64,000 bases of DNA from Clostridiales bacterium (GTDB taxonomy: Bacteria > Bacillota > Clostridia > Christensenellales > Pumilibacteraceae): the NCBI GenBank assembly GCA_015055625.1, contig SVHU01000010.1, forward strand, positions 31,486-95,485. Reading direction: 5' to 3'. The translations under genes were made by a program, and so were the position numbers. Shown here piece by piece: positions 35,943-44,136 of this stretch. Every line of letters begins with the position of its first letter. Position 1 is the stretch's first letter. The notes beneath the pieces are model-generated. The model searched no databases, had not been told where the DNA came from, and was given only the letters and a program-made list of their open reading frames with translations.

Positions 35943-36278
35943 ATGGCAGGATTTAATAAAGGTATGGGCGGAATGAACGGCATGAATATGCAGGCTATGA
36001 TGAAGCAAGCTCAAAAGATTCAGGAAGAAATGAAAAAGGCACAAGAAGAGCTTGAAGATTCGCTTTTTGACGGTACGGCAGGTGGTGGACTTGTAACAGT
36101 AACTCTTGACGGAAAGAAGAGAGTGGACGCTATCAAAATCGAGCCTGACGCTGTTGATATCGACGATTTGGAAATGCTCGAAGATCTTCTTATCGCTGCT
36201 TTTAACGACGCTTATAAGCAGGTTGAAGAGTACGAGGAAGAAATTCTTCCCGAGGGCATGGCAGGCTTAGGTCTATGA
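35943..36278 (+). CDS. YbaB/EbfC-family nucleoid-associated protein
   Basis: The 111-residue protein has the YbaB fold: Gly/Met-rich N-terminus, a long helix (MMKQAQKIQEEMKKAQEEL), GGGLVTVTLDGKKRV, and a C-terminal acidic helix. It binds DNA as a dimer. It lies 19 nt after dnaX and overlaps recR by 4 nt (ATGA), the standard order. Confidence 0.95.
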   Translation: MAGFNKGMGGMNGMNMQAMMKQAQKIQEEMKKAQEELEDSLFDGTAGGGLVTVTLDGKKRVDAIKIEPDAVDIDDLEMLEDLLIAAFNDAYKQVEEYEEEILPEGMAGLGL

Positions 36279-36859
36279 AAAAAATAGAAAGCATATCGCA
36301 ACTCGCTTCGCTTTTTTCCACGCTTCCGGGCGTTGGGGCAAAAACGGCGCAAAGATACGCGTATTCCGTTATAGACTGGGACGAGGAAAGAGCTCGTTCT
36401 TTTTGCGAGGCTATAATGAACGTGAAAAATACCGTAAGACGTTGCTCGGTTTGTAACGACTTTACAGATAAGCCCGTATGCGATATATGTTCTACGCGCG
36501 ATAGTTCTGTAATTTGCGTTGTGTCGTACCCTAAAGACGTTATCGCAATGGAAAAAGTAAGCGGATATAAGGGTGTGTATCACGTGCTGAACGGAACGAT
36601 TTCCCCGCTCGACGGAAGAGGTCCTGAAGATATTGACGTTAAGGGGCTTCTTAGGAGGTTAAACGGGGTAAAAGAAGTTATTATGGCGACCAATCCCGAC
36701 GTTGAGGGCGAGGCGACTGCTATTTATATTTCTCGTCTTATAAAGCCCCTTGGAATAAAGGTAAGTAGAATCGCACAAGGTATAAGTATGGGTAGCGAAG
36801 TGGAGTATGCCGACGAGGTTACTTTAACTAGAGCTATGGAATCTAGAACCGAATTGTAA
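36275..36859 (+). CDS. recR: Recombination mediator RecR
   Basis: The 194-residue protein is RecR, which works with RecF/RecO to load RecA at gaps. It has the N-terminal helix-hairpin-helix (LPGVGAKTAQRYA), a four-cysteine zinc finger (CSVCNDFTDKPVCDIC), the Toprim domain (ICVVSYPKDV, then VIMATNPDVEGEAT) and the C-terminal Walker-like part (ARGIS-type sequence IAQGISMGSEVEY). Translational overlap with ybaB supports co-regulation. Confidence 0.97.
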   Translation: MKKIESISQLASLFSTLPGVGAKTAQRYAYSVIDWDEERARSFCEAIMNVKNTVRRCSVCNDFTDKPVCDICSTRDSSVICVVSYPKDVIAMEKVSGYKGVYHVLNGTISPLDGRGPEDIDVKGLLRRLNGVKEVIMATNPDVEGEATAIYISRLIKPLGIKVSRIAQGISMGSEVEYADEVTLTRAMESRTEL

Positions 36860-36876
36860 TAAAATCTATAATACGT

Positions 36877-37785
36877 ATGGCTAAAATTACGACAAAAACA
36901 GAGAATATGAGTGTTACTAGCGCAATAAATACTGCCCTTATCAGGGGAGAAAAAAACATAATAGCAATAAGTGGAGAGCATAAGGTAAAGCACGCTTTTA
37001 TTTGTATTAGTACAACAGGAGTGGATATAGACGGAAATAGCTGTTGTATTTTGGGTAGCGGAAACGTTTTGGAAATAAAGAACGCGGAAGATATTAAAAT
37101 AAAGAACTTTACTTTCTCTAGCGAGAGCGAAAAGGACTTTACCGTAAACGTTGCTAAGAGTAAAAACATACTTTTCGAAAACTGTTCTTTCTCTTCGAAA
37201 ACTGGTTGCTTGGTTATAAGCGACGCTCAAAATATAACACTAAAAAATTGCGATTTTTCCTCAGAAGAAGGTAACGGAATTTGTATTCTTAACAATAGTG
37301 TAGTAAGTGTGGAAAACTGTAATTTCGCGCTCTCATCTGGTGAGGGAATAACTGTTGTTGATAACAAGGACGGAATGGTAACTGTTCATAACAACTCTTT
37401 CAAAAGGTGTTTTATTGCTTTGAAAAGTTCGGGAAGAAACGTGCTGAAAATAACGAATAATTATTTTCTTACCTATTCGTCAGCTCTTGAGTTTTTCCCC
37501 TCTGTTGCAAGCGCGGAAGCGCAAGGTGCTCACAAGGTGGATATAAGATATAATCTTTTTGACGAGTGCTGTAAAGATGCAGGCGAGGCAACAATCGTTA
37601 TAAAGGGCGAAACTAAAGGTTTTACTCATAAAGAGATAACGATAACCGAAAATATTTTCTCACAAAAGGAACGTCCCGTGATTAACGCAATGGGTGTTAA
37701 CTACCTTATTTTTAAGGAAAATAACGTGCACACTAACGATGAAAGCACTGTGGAAAACAGTATAATAAACGGTATGCAAGCTTAG
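36877..37785 (+). CDS. Right-handed parallel beta-helix repeat protein
   Basis: The 302-residue protein consists of parallel beta-helix (PbH1-type) rungs: LEIKNAEDIKIKNFTFSS, LVISDAQNITLKNCDFSS and similar NITENxF units recur about every 22-24 residues. There is no signal peptide and no recognised catalytic motif. Such folds occur in pectate lyases, polysaccharide epimerases and adhesins. No Shine-Dalgarno is present; a TATAAT lies 4 nt before the ATG, so the start, or a leaderless transcript, is uncertain. It lies 17 nt after recR and before a flippase and a LicD gene, so an envelope polysaccharide role is possible. Confidence 0.75.
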   Translation: MAKITTKTENMSVTSAINTALIRGEKNIIAISGEHKVKHAFICISTTGVDIDGNSCCILGSGNVLEIKNAEDIKIKNFTFSSESEKDFTVNVAKSKNILFENCSFSSKTGCLVISDAQNITLKNCDFSSEEGNGICILNNSVVSVENCNFALSSGEGITVVDNKDGMVTVHNNSFKRCFIALKSSGRNVLKITNNYFLTYSSALEFFPSVASAEAQGAHKVDIRYNLFDECCKDAGEATIVIKGETKGFTHKEITITENIFSQKERPVINAMGVNYLIFKENNVHTNDESTVENSIINGMQA

Positions 37786-37811
37786 ATTTATTAACAAAAG
37801 GAGATGAATGA

Positions 37812-39350
37812 ATGGCAAAGGCAAATAAGTATAAAAAACTTATTTCAAACTCCATAATTTTCGCAATAGGTAACCTTACAGTAAAGGTTGCTCAGTTTTT
37901 CCTGTTGCCCATTCTTACTCTTTATTTTTCAGCTAACGACTACGGCGTAAGCACTACGCTTGCTGATATTGTAGAAACGATTACACCCCTACTAACGCTG
38001 GGTATTGCGGAAGGATTGTTCCGTTTTGCCGTAGACGGATCGCACAAAAACGAAGAATTACTTTCCTCGGGAATAATGGTTGTTGCGTGTGGTTGCGCTG
38101 TTTTTGCGGTGGGCGATTTAATAATATACGCGATGTATCCTCAAAGCTACATAATTTGGCTCATTCCTTTATTTATTATTCGAAGCTTCAAAAAATTGCT
38201 TGCTGAGTTTATTAGAGGAATGGGAAAAACGGTTATATATTCGCTTAGTGGGATAATCGAAGCAATAACTCTAATAGGTCCTGCCGCGTTGTTTTTACTC
38301 GTTTTAGATATGGGAATAACTGGATACGTATTTGCCCTTATGGTATCGGCATTTATTGCGTTGATATTCTTTATTTTGGTGTGCAAACCCCACAAATACG
38401 TTAAGTTCTCGGCAATAAAGAAAAAGAAGCTTAAAGCAATGATTTTATACTCGTTGCCATCCGTTCCTAATATGTTGTCTTGGTGGATTGTTCAGCTTTC
38501 CGCTCAGTACGTTATAATATGGTTTGTAGGAATGGACGAAAAAGGATTGTTTACTGCGGCAAGTAAAATACCAGCGCTTATTAACGTAATAAGTAACATC
38601 TTTTTACAAGCTTGGTCCATCTCTAGCGCGGAGGAGTGCGAGGACGAAACGCGCAACAAATTCTATTCTCAAATATATCGATATTATAGAGTTATAATAT
38701 CGTATGCGGTATGCTTAGTAGTTGTCGCAACCCCATTCATTTCAAGATTTTTGCTTCAAGACGAGTTCTATAACGCGTGGACGTATTCGCCAGTATTGAT
38801 AGTTACCGTTGGAATGGGTGGATGTATATCGGCATTTTTCGGAGCGTTCTTCGGAGCATTCTACAAGCCGTATTTAGGAACGATAACAACGCTTATGGGA
38901 GCGGTGGTAAATATAGTTTTATCAGTATCGCTAGTACCCTTTATCGGCGCGTATGGCGCTATTATTGCAAACGCAAGCGGTTACGTAGTTATCGCTGTAA
39001 GCAGAATACTTTATAGTAGAAAGCTTGTAAAATTGGAAATTGGACACACAAAAACGGCAATATCTTTCGTTTTGCTAATGCTCCAAGCCGTGGTTTATAT
39101 GTTTAACCTCAAATATAAAATAATATCGGGAGCCGTGGTGTTCGTGCTTCTTGCCCTATTGTATTTTAAGGATATAAAAGGACTTGTAAAAGTTATGATA
39201 TCTATGCTTAAGGGCAAAAAAATAAAAGCGCAAAGCTTGGCGCCCGCTCAAAACACGATTGAAACGCCCGTGCAGGCAGTGGAAGAAGCTTGCGTTCAAA
39301 CAGCAGAAGAAAAAACAGAAACCGCGGAAACACTTGACAAAACTGAATGA
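37812..39350 (+). CDS. Polysaccharide flippase (Wzx/MOP superfamily)
   Basis: The 512-residue protein has about 14 hydrophobic segments and the layout of oligosaccharide-lipid flippases (polysaccharide biosynthesis protein family). The N-terminal NSIIFAIGNLTVKVAQFFLLP and LTLYFSANDYG segments are typical. A polar, Ala/Glu/Thr-rich cytoplasmic tail covers about 465-512. It would move lipid-linked glycan units across the membrane. AAGGAG lies 9 nt before the ATG. A LicD-type gene follows 44 nt downstream. Confidence 0.9.
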   Translation: MAKANKYKKLISNSIIFAIGNLTVKVAQFFLLPILTLYFSANDYGVSTTLADIVETITPLLTLGIAEGLFRFAVDGSHKNEELLSSGIMVVACGCAVFAVGDLIIYAMYPQSYIIWLIPLFIIRSFKKLLAEFIRGMGKTVIYSLSGIIEAITLIGPAALFLLVLDMGITGYVFALMVSAFIALIFFILVCKPHKYVKFSAIKKKKLKAMILYSLPSVPNMLSWWIVQLSAQYVIIWFVGMDEKGLFTAASKIPALINVISNIFLQAWSISSAEECEDETRNKFYSQIYRYYRVIISYAVCLVVVATPFISRFLLQDEFYNAWTYSPVLIVTVGMGGCISAFFGAFFGAFYKPYLGTITTLMGAVVNIVLSVSLVPFIGAYGAIIANASGYVVIAVSRILYSRKLVKLEIGHTKTAISFVLLMLQAVVYMFNLKYKIISGAVVFVLLALLYFKDIKGLVKVMISMLKGKKIKAQSLAPAQNTIETPVQAVEEACVQTAEEKTETAETLDKTE

Positions 39351-39394
39351 GAAATGTATACTTTTTTAGTAGAATATAAAGAGAGGAGATTATT

Positions 39395-40216
39395 ATGGTT
39401 GAACTGACCAAACAAGAGGCAAGAAAGATAATGTTCGACGTGCTTTGTACTATTGACGAAATATGCAAAGAGAACGATATAAGATATAGCCTTTCGGGTG
39501 GTACGTTGCTTGGAGCGATCCGTCATAAAGGTTTTATACCCTGGGACGACGATATAGATATTATGATTCCGCGTCCCGATTATGATAAGCTTATCAAGAT
39601 ATTCAACCAAAAAGCGCAAGAAAAAAACGCTCATCTTTGTATAAAGTGTTGTGAAAATGACGAAAAATACAGTTATACTTTTGCAAAGATAATAAACACG
39701 GACACCTTGCTTATAGAAGACAATATCAAAAATGGTGAGATTGGCGTGTACGTAGACGTTTTCCCGGTAGACGGATTGGGCGACGACTTAAAACAAGCGA
39801 AAAAGTTATCGGATAAGGCGTTCTTCTCAAGAACAGTATTCCGTCTTAAAGAGGCAAAGAAATTCGTTAAGAGTACGACGTTTGTGCGCAGTGTAAAGAA
39901 GTGGCTTATGTACGTTTATTCCAAGTTCTGCTCGCGCAAAAAAGCGTATGCAAAAATTGATAAGCTGTGCAGAAAGAACGAGTTTGACAAGTCTAAGTAC
40001 GTAGGCGTAATAGTGTTTGGATACGGTCAAAGAGAGATTGTTCCTTCGTCCGTATACGAAAAGTTTGTTAAGGTGGAGTTTGAAGGCAGAGAGTTTGACG
40101 CTTGCGTGGGATACGACGATTACCTAAAGTCGTTGTACAAAAACTATATGGAGCTTCCGCCCGTAGAAAAACGCACGCAACATTCTTATCAGGCGTTTTT
40201 AAAAAGTGAAGAATAA
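39395..40216 (+). CDS. LicD-family phosphotransferase
   Basis: The 273-residue protein is of the LicD / fukutin-like nucleotidyltransferase fold. The SGGTLLGAIRHKGFIPWDDD block followed by IDIMIPRPDYD contains the metal-binding aspartates. LicD proteins transfer phosphocholine or similar groups from CDP-linked donors to surface glycans; the group used here is not known. GGAG lies 8 nt before the ATG. It probably acts with the preceding flippase on a cell-surface polymer. Confidence 0.9.
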   Translation: MVELTKQEARKIMFDVLCTIDEICKENDIRYSLSGGTLLGAIRHKGFIPWDDDIDIMIPRPDYDKLIKIFNQKAQEKNAHLCIKCCENDEKYSYTFAKIINTDTLLIEDNIKNGEIGVYVDVFPVDGLGDDLKQAKKLSDKAFFSRTVFRLKEAKKFVKSTTFVRSVKKWLMYVYSKFCSRKKAYAKIDKLCRKNEFDKSKYVGVIVFGYGQREIVPSSVYEKFVKVEFEGREFDACVGYDDYLKSLYKNYMELPPVEKRTQHSYQAFLKSEE

Positions 40217-40222
40217 AATTTA

Positions 40223-40318
40223 TTAAGTTAAGGGAGTAGCCGACGCATAAAAGCGTTTGCATTGCCGTCAGTACGGTCTAATGACCCGGTTTGCGAGTAA
40301 CAGGCGAGACTTATCTGT
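40223..40318 (+). ncRNA. yybP-ykoY-like (Mn2+) riboswitch
   Basis: The leader contains the hallmark GGGAGTAG near its 5' end (40232-40239), an internal GC-rich arm, and a closing GAGACTT matching the 3' side of this class. Stem P1 can form between AAGT at 40225 and ACTT at 40308. It is followed by a terminator that reuses the GAGACTT strand, so metal binding would favour read-through. The downstream gene is a cation/Ca2+ exchanger, one of the known gene classes behind this riboswitch. A spurious upstream extension of that frame begins inside it. Confidence 0.75.
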
Positions 40319-40350
40319 GTATTTTACGTGCGCAGAAAGTCTCGTTTTTT
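40305..40350 (+). terminator. Riboswitch-controlled terminator
   Basis: CGAGACTT (40305-40312) pairs with AAGTCTCG (40337-40344) and is followed by six T. It is mutually exclusive with the P1 stem of the preceding riboswitch. Confidence 0.8.
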
Positions 40351-40400
40351 ATTTTCTCGCGCGAGATAAATATATTAGAAACAATGATTTTGGAGGAGTT

Positions 40401-41351
40401 ATGTGGTACGAAATTTTATTGTACGTATTGTTGTTGGCTTTAGGATTTGTGTTATTGTCTAAAGGCGCGGACATATTTGTTGACGGTAGCGCAAGCGTTG
40501 CGACAAAGGCAGGTATACCCCAGCTTGTAATTGGTCTTACTATTGTTGCGATGGGAACGTCTGCTCCCGAAGCTGCGGTAAGTATTTCTTCGGGATTTGC
40601 CGGTAGCGCGGATATAGCGGTTGGTAACGTTGTGGGAAGTAATATACTAAACGTGCTCATTATTTTAGGTCTTTCGGCAACAATCGTTCCGCTTGCCGTA
40701 CGTAAAATCTCGCATATTTTGGATATTCCAATGGTATTGCTTGCAACGGCGGTATTGTTCGTTATAGGCTTGTTTGGGTTTATTAACTTTATAGGCGGAA
40801 TAATTCTTCTTATTCTTTTTGTCGGTTATCTTGCAATACTGTTTATAAACGCAAAGCGAGCTAAAAAAGCAGGACAGTTAGAAGAAGACGCGCCTATTAA
40901 GGTTATGCCGGTTTGGAAGAGTATTATATTTATCGTTTTAGGACTTGCTATGATTGTGTTCGGTAGCGACGTAACCGTAGATGCGGCAACCTATCTTGCA
41001 AGAACGTTTGGCGTGAGCGAGAGATTTATAGCTCTTACGATAGTTGCTTTAGGAACATCGCTTCCCGAACTTTTCACGTCTGTAAACGCTGCAATAAAGG
41101 GAAACGCGGATATCGCGGTTGGAAACATTTTAGGAAGCAATATCTTCAATATCCTCTTTGTTTTAGGTCTTACATCTCTTATTATTCCTGTTCCGTTTGA
41201 GAGTAAATTCCTTATTGATACGGTAATTGCTTTCGTTGCCGTATTGCTTATTCTTTTGTTCTCGATAAAGAGCAAAAAGCTTGCGCGTTGGGCAGGAATT
41301 ACTATGCTTGTTTCGTACGCGGGATATTTCGTATATTTGCTTTTAGTATAG
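40401..41351 (+). CDS. CaCA-family sodium/calcium (cation) exchanger
   Basis: The 316-residue membrane protein is a K+-independent CaCA exchanger of the YrbG type. Both alpha-repeats are intact: GTSAPEAAVSI with GNVVGSNILN in the first half and GTSLPELFTSV with GNILGSNIFN in the second, with about ten membrane segments. The family exports Ca2+ or other divalent cations against Na+ or H+; behind a Mn2+-type riboswitch, Mn2+ export is plausible. The start at 40401 is chosen because GGAGG lies 4-9 nt upstream; a longer frame from 40257 starts inside the riboswitch. ylmH begins one base after its stop. Confidence 0.93.
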   Translation: MWYEILLYVLLLALGFVLLSKGADIFVDGSASVATKAGIPQLVIGLTIVAMGTSAPEAAVSISSGFAGSADIAVGNVVGSNILNVLIILGLSATIVPLAVRKISHILDIPMVLLATAVLFVIGLFGFINFIGGIILLILFVGYLAILFINAKRAKKAGQLEEDAPIKVMPVWKSIIFIVLGLAMIVFGSDVTVDAATYLARTFGVSERFIALTIVALGTSLPELFTSVNAAIKGNADIAVGNILGSNIFNILFVLGLTSLIIPVPFESKFLIDTVIAFVAVLLILLFSIKSKKLARWAGITMLVSYAGYFVYLLLV

Positions 41352-41352
41352 T

Positions 41353-42087
41353 ATGAACGAAGAATGGATAAAACGCTGTAACGACTTATACGCGCGCAGT
41401 TTTACGCGAGGAATTTATACCTTTTCCGACTTTGTAGAAGAGGATAAAATCGCGCTTATACCGCTAAAAAAGGAGCAGTTTACTACTTGGGGCGGAGCGG
41501 AAATTACAACGCGTAAAATGATTCGTTTTGGAAACAGCGAAGAGCTTGGATACGAGCAAGATTTTCCGCTTGTCGTGCTTAGATTTGCCCCTCTTTCAAA
41601 AAAGTTTGCAACCCCTCTTTCACACAGGGATTATCTAGGAGCAATACTCAATCTCGGTATTGAAAGAAGCAAAATCGGCGATATTTTCTTAAGGGATAAC
41701 GAGGGCTACGCGGTGTGCCACGAAGACGTTGCAGACCTTATTTGCGAAAGCGTAGACAGAGTGGGAAAAACCAGTGTAAAGGTGGAAAAATGCAAGGACG
41801 TTCCCTCTTCGTTCTTACCGCAAAAACAAGAAAGGGAGCTTGTCGTATCATCTATCAGATGCGACGTAATAATATGTAAAGCATATAATCTTTCGCGCGA
41901 CGATGCGTTAGAGATTTTCCGCGAAAACCGCGTACGTATTAATGGAAATGCGACAACTAACAATTCATACTTGCTAAAAATCGGCGATATAATAAGCGTT
42001 AGGGGCTTTGGAAAATTCGAGTTTTTGGGCGAGGTTGGAGTTAGCGGAAAGGGTAAGCCGTATATAAAAATAGCTACTTATAAATAA
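41353..42087 (+). CDS. ylmH: YlmH-like S4-domain RNA-binding protein
   Basis: The 244-residue protein matches the YlmH family: an N-terminal part with YTFSDFVEED, a middle domain with LGIERSKIGDI, and a C-terminal S4 RNA-binding domain (about 175-235) with SRDDALEIFRENRVRINGN. YlmH occurs next to division genes in Firmicutes and has been linked to ribosome rescue. Here it is translationally linked to the cation exchanger (TAG-T-ATG). Confidence 0.9.
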   Translation: MNEEWIKRCNDLYARSFTRGIYTFSDFVEEDKIALIPLKKEQFTTWGGAEITTRKMIRFGNSEELGYEQDFPLVVLRFAPLSKKFATPLSHRDYLGAILNLGIERSKIGDIFLRDNEGYAVCHEDVADLICESVDRVGKTSVKVEKCKDVPSSFLPQKQERELVVSSIRCDVIICKAYNLSRDDALEIFRENRVRINGNATTNNSYLLKIGDIISVRGFGKFEFLGEVGVSGKGKPYIKIATYK

Positions 42088-42120
42088 TACCGTTTTATTA
42101 AATAAGGTTAGAATTTGATT

Positions 42121-42160
42121 AAAAAGGCAAAACTTAACGCGTTAAGTCTTGCTTTTTTTG
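42121..42160 (+). terminator. Intrinsic terminator after ylmH
   Basis: GCAAAACTTAAC pairs with GTTAAGTCTTGC around a GC turn, flanked by A-run and T-run, 33 nt after the ylmH stop. Confidence 0.9.
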
Positions 42161-42208
42161 TTGCGCTTATGTTATTATAAAACTATAAAAAAACTAAAGG
42201 AGAAGAAA

Positions 42209-43003
42209 ATGGTATTAGGATTAAGCTATATGGATCTTGCATTCATTATAATTTTGCTTATATCAGGCATAACCGGAGCAATAAAAGGCTTTGCTAAGAT
42301 TATGTTTTCTTTCCTTTCCTTTATTATAATCGTACTAGTTGCTGGTTTGTTGTGCGAGTGGGTAGGCGGTTTGCTTTATCCTGTATTTGGAAAGGCGATA
42401 GAGGGAGGTTTTGCCGATTGGATAAAGAGTAACGACGTCATAGTTCAAATTGAAGGCGTGGGAGAGGTTAGTTTGTTTAATTCTCCACACGACTGGACGG
42501 ATTCGTCAAAGATAGATCTTGCGCTTTCCTCTTTGGGAATTCCTGCTCTTATCCACAACATTCTTACTGCGATAATTTACCCCACGTTTGCGTCATTTGG
42601 AAAGGAAGCTGTGCTAGCGGAAAAACTTCCGCCCGTTCTTGCAAGATGGGTGGTAAACGTGATTGCGTTTATTATTTTAGCACTAGTGATCGCTCTAATC
42701 CTATTCTTTATAAAACGTGCGGTTTTCAAAGCGATATCAAAAAAGCCCACGCTAAACAGAACGAACAGGATTTTGGGGTGTATTGTTTCTCTTTTTTATA
42801 CCTATTCGATGATGTCAGTAATTTTGATGATCGTAGGAACTTTAGTTACAAGTATGGGCTTGTTTACGGGTGTTCAAGAATTTTTTGCAAGCCAATCTAA
42901 TGCGTCGGCAAACGGCTGGTTCCCAATATTTAGATTTATGTATCACCATAATTTTATAGGCGAGTTTATTATAAAACAGTTTTTAATGATGATTCCAAAA
43001 TAA
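42209..43003 (+). CDS. cvpA: CvpA-family membrane protein
   Basis: The 264-residue protein begins with the CvpA pattern LSYMDLAFIIILLISGITGAIKG and has four or five hydrophobic segments; a periplasmic-side insertion covers about 65-125. CvpA proteins are poorly understood inner-membrane proteins. The start at 42209 has GGAG 6-9 nt upstream; a longer frame from 42149 begins within the preceding terminator. Followed by its own terminator. Confidence 0.85.
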   Translation: MVLGLSYMDLAFIIILLISGITGAIKGFAKIMFSFLSFIIIVLVAGLLCEWVGGLLYPVFGKAIEGGFADWIKSNDVIVQIEGVGEVSLFNSPHDWTDSSKIDLALSSLGIPALIHNILTAIIYPTFASFGKEAVLAEKLPPVLARWVVNVIAFIILALVIALILFFIKRAVFKAISKKPTLNRTNRILGCIVSLFYTYSMMSVILMIVGTLVTSMGLFTGVQEFFASQSNASANGWFPIFRFMYHHNFIGEFIIKQFLMMIPK

Positions 43004-43012
43004 GACACACTC

Positions 43013-43048
43013 AAAGGCGTTTTCTTTTCATAAAGAAAGCGTCTTTTT
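43013..43048 (+). terminator. Intrinsic terminator after cvpA
   Basis: GGCGTTTTCTTT pairs with AAAGAAAGCGTC around TCAT, then five T. Confidence 0.85.
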
Positions 43049-43125
43049 CATAAATGCTCTAATAATTGTGTCATAGCTTTCATAAGTTTTCATTTTCGTT
43101 CGTATAAATATGAACGGAGGAAATA

Positions 43126-43917
43126 ATGGAAATAGTAACGCAGTTAATAACACCTTTTTATATGGGCGACGTTGATTATGACGTATTGGAGTTTTTGGTA
43201 GACAGACAAGCAAGGTACAAAACGGACGGTGTTTTGGTGTGCGGAAAGTGGGGCGAAAAAAGCACGCTTAGCGATAGTGAGCATATAGAAGTAGCAAAAA
43301 GAGCAGTAAAGGCGAGTAGATCAAGGATAAAAGTTTATGCAAGCGCAGGCTCTAACGATACGGCAAAAAGTATTAAAACAACCGAAAAACTGCTAGAGGC
43401 GGACGTGGACGGTATTTCTCTAACATTACCGTACTATAACAAGGGTAAAGATAGAGAAATAGTTAAAGCCACTAAAAAAATAAAGGCGATAGCAAAAGAA
43501 AAGAGGGTATTTTTATTTTGCGAAGAGCGCGCGTTAAACAAAGAGAGCGAAGATCAAATTAAAGAGTGTGGCGTAGAGATCGTAAGAGATGACGGAGCGT
43601 GGCGAAAATGTCATTATTTAGACGACCGCTTCATATTAAACGCGTTGTGTGTAAACGGCGTTTTGTTTTCCGTTTTTGCAAACGTTTTTCCCTCGTCTAT
43701 TATACATATCAAGAAAAAATGGGAGGAGGGTGAAATTAATAGAGCTGTTTTAGCGTACTTTGAAATAAAGGAAAAAATTGAAATGCTAATAAGTGGCGAC
43801 GTTCCTTTTCTTAAGTATGCTTTGTCGCTTTGGGGGCTCTCTTCTCCATTTGTTCGCTCTCCGCTTATAGAGTGCGACGAGGATGAGAAAACGCAGATCA
43901 GGCGATTTTTTGACTAA
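43126..43917 (+). CDS. Divergent DapA/NAL-superfamily protein, catalytic lysine not apparent
   Basis: The 263-residue protein resembles 4-hydroxy-tetrahydrodipicolinate synthase. The N-terminal VTQLITPF, a GVLVCGKWGEKSTL block in the place of the GTTGE motif, and LPYYNKG in the place of YYNKP are recognisable. The segment that normally carries the Schiff-base lysine (GIKEA-type) reads GVEIVRDDGAWRK, with no lysine at that spot, and the preceding strand is FLFCEERAL instead of a YNxPxRT-type sequence. It is about 25-30 residues shorter than typical DapA. It may have lost aldolase activity or act differently. GGAGG lies 5 nt before the ATG. Confidence 0.75.
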   Translation: MEIVTQLITPFYMGDVDYDVLEFLVDRQARYKTDGVLVCGKWGEKSTLSDSEHIEVAKRAVKASRSRIKVYASAGSNDTAKSIKTTEKLLEADVDGISLTLPYYNKGKDREIVKATKKIKAIAKEKRVFLFCEERALNKESEDQIKECGVEIVRDDGAWRKCHYLDDRFILNALCVNGVLFSVFANVFPSSIIHIKKKWEEGEINRAVLAYFEIKEKIEMLISGDVPFLKYALSLWGLSSPFVRSPLIECDEDEKTQIRRFFD

Positions 43918-43943
43918 AAATTCGTATACGTATTGTGTTTTTT
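43915..43943. repeat. TATACGTATA palindrome overlapping a stop codon
   Basis: TAAAAATTCGTATACGTATTGTG begins at the stop codon of the DapA-like gene (TAA). Same palindrome family as at 18253 and 33690. Confidence 0.45.
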
Positions 43944-44039
43944 GCGACAAAACGCGCGATATTAATATGATTATACAATCAACGATAACAGGCTAAAAAA
44001 CAAAAAGGGACAGCTAAATAAAAATCTTTTTAAAAAGTA

Positions 44040-44068
44040 TTGTGTTTTTTGTGTAAATTTGTTATAAT
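44040..44068 (+). promoter_or_regulatory. Promoter of the GH106-like gene
   Basis: TTGTGT, a 17-bp spacer and a perfect TATAAT precede the ATG at 44137 by 68 nt. Confidence 0.65.
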
Positions 44069-44136
44069 GTAATAAACAATGTTTATTAAACAATGAAAAA
44101 TATGCAACCTCAAAAAGAGGGAACAGAGAAAAAGCG

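Noticed and set aside
40257..40400. 48-codon N-terminal extension of the CaCA exchanger
   Set aside because: It starts inside the riboswitch and terminator, and the ATG at 40401 has a strong GGAGG site.
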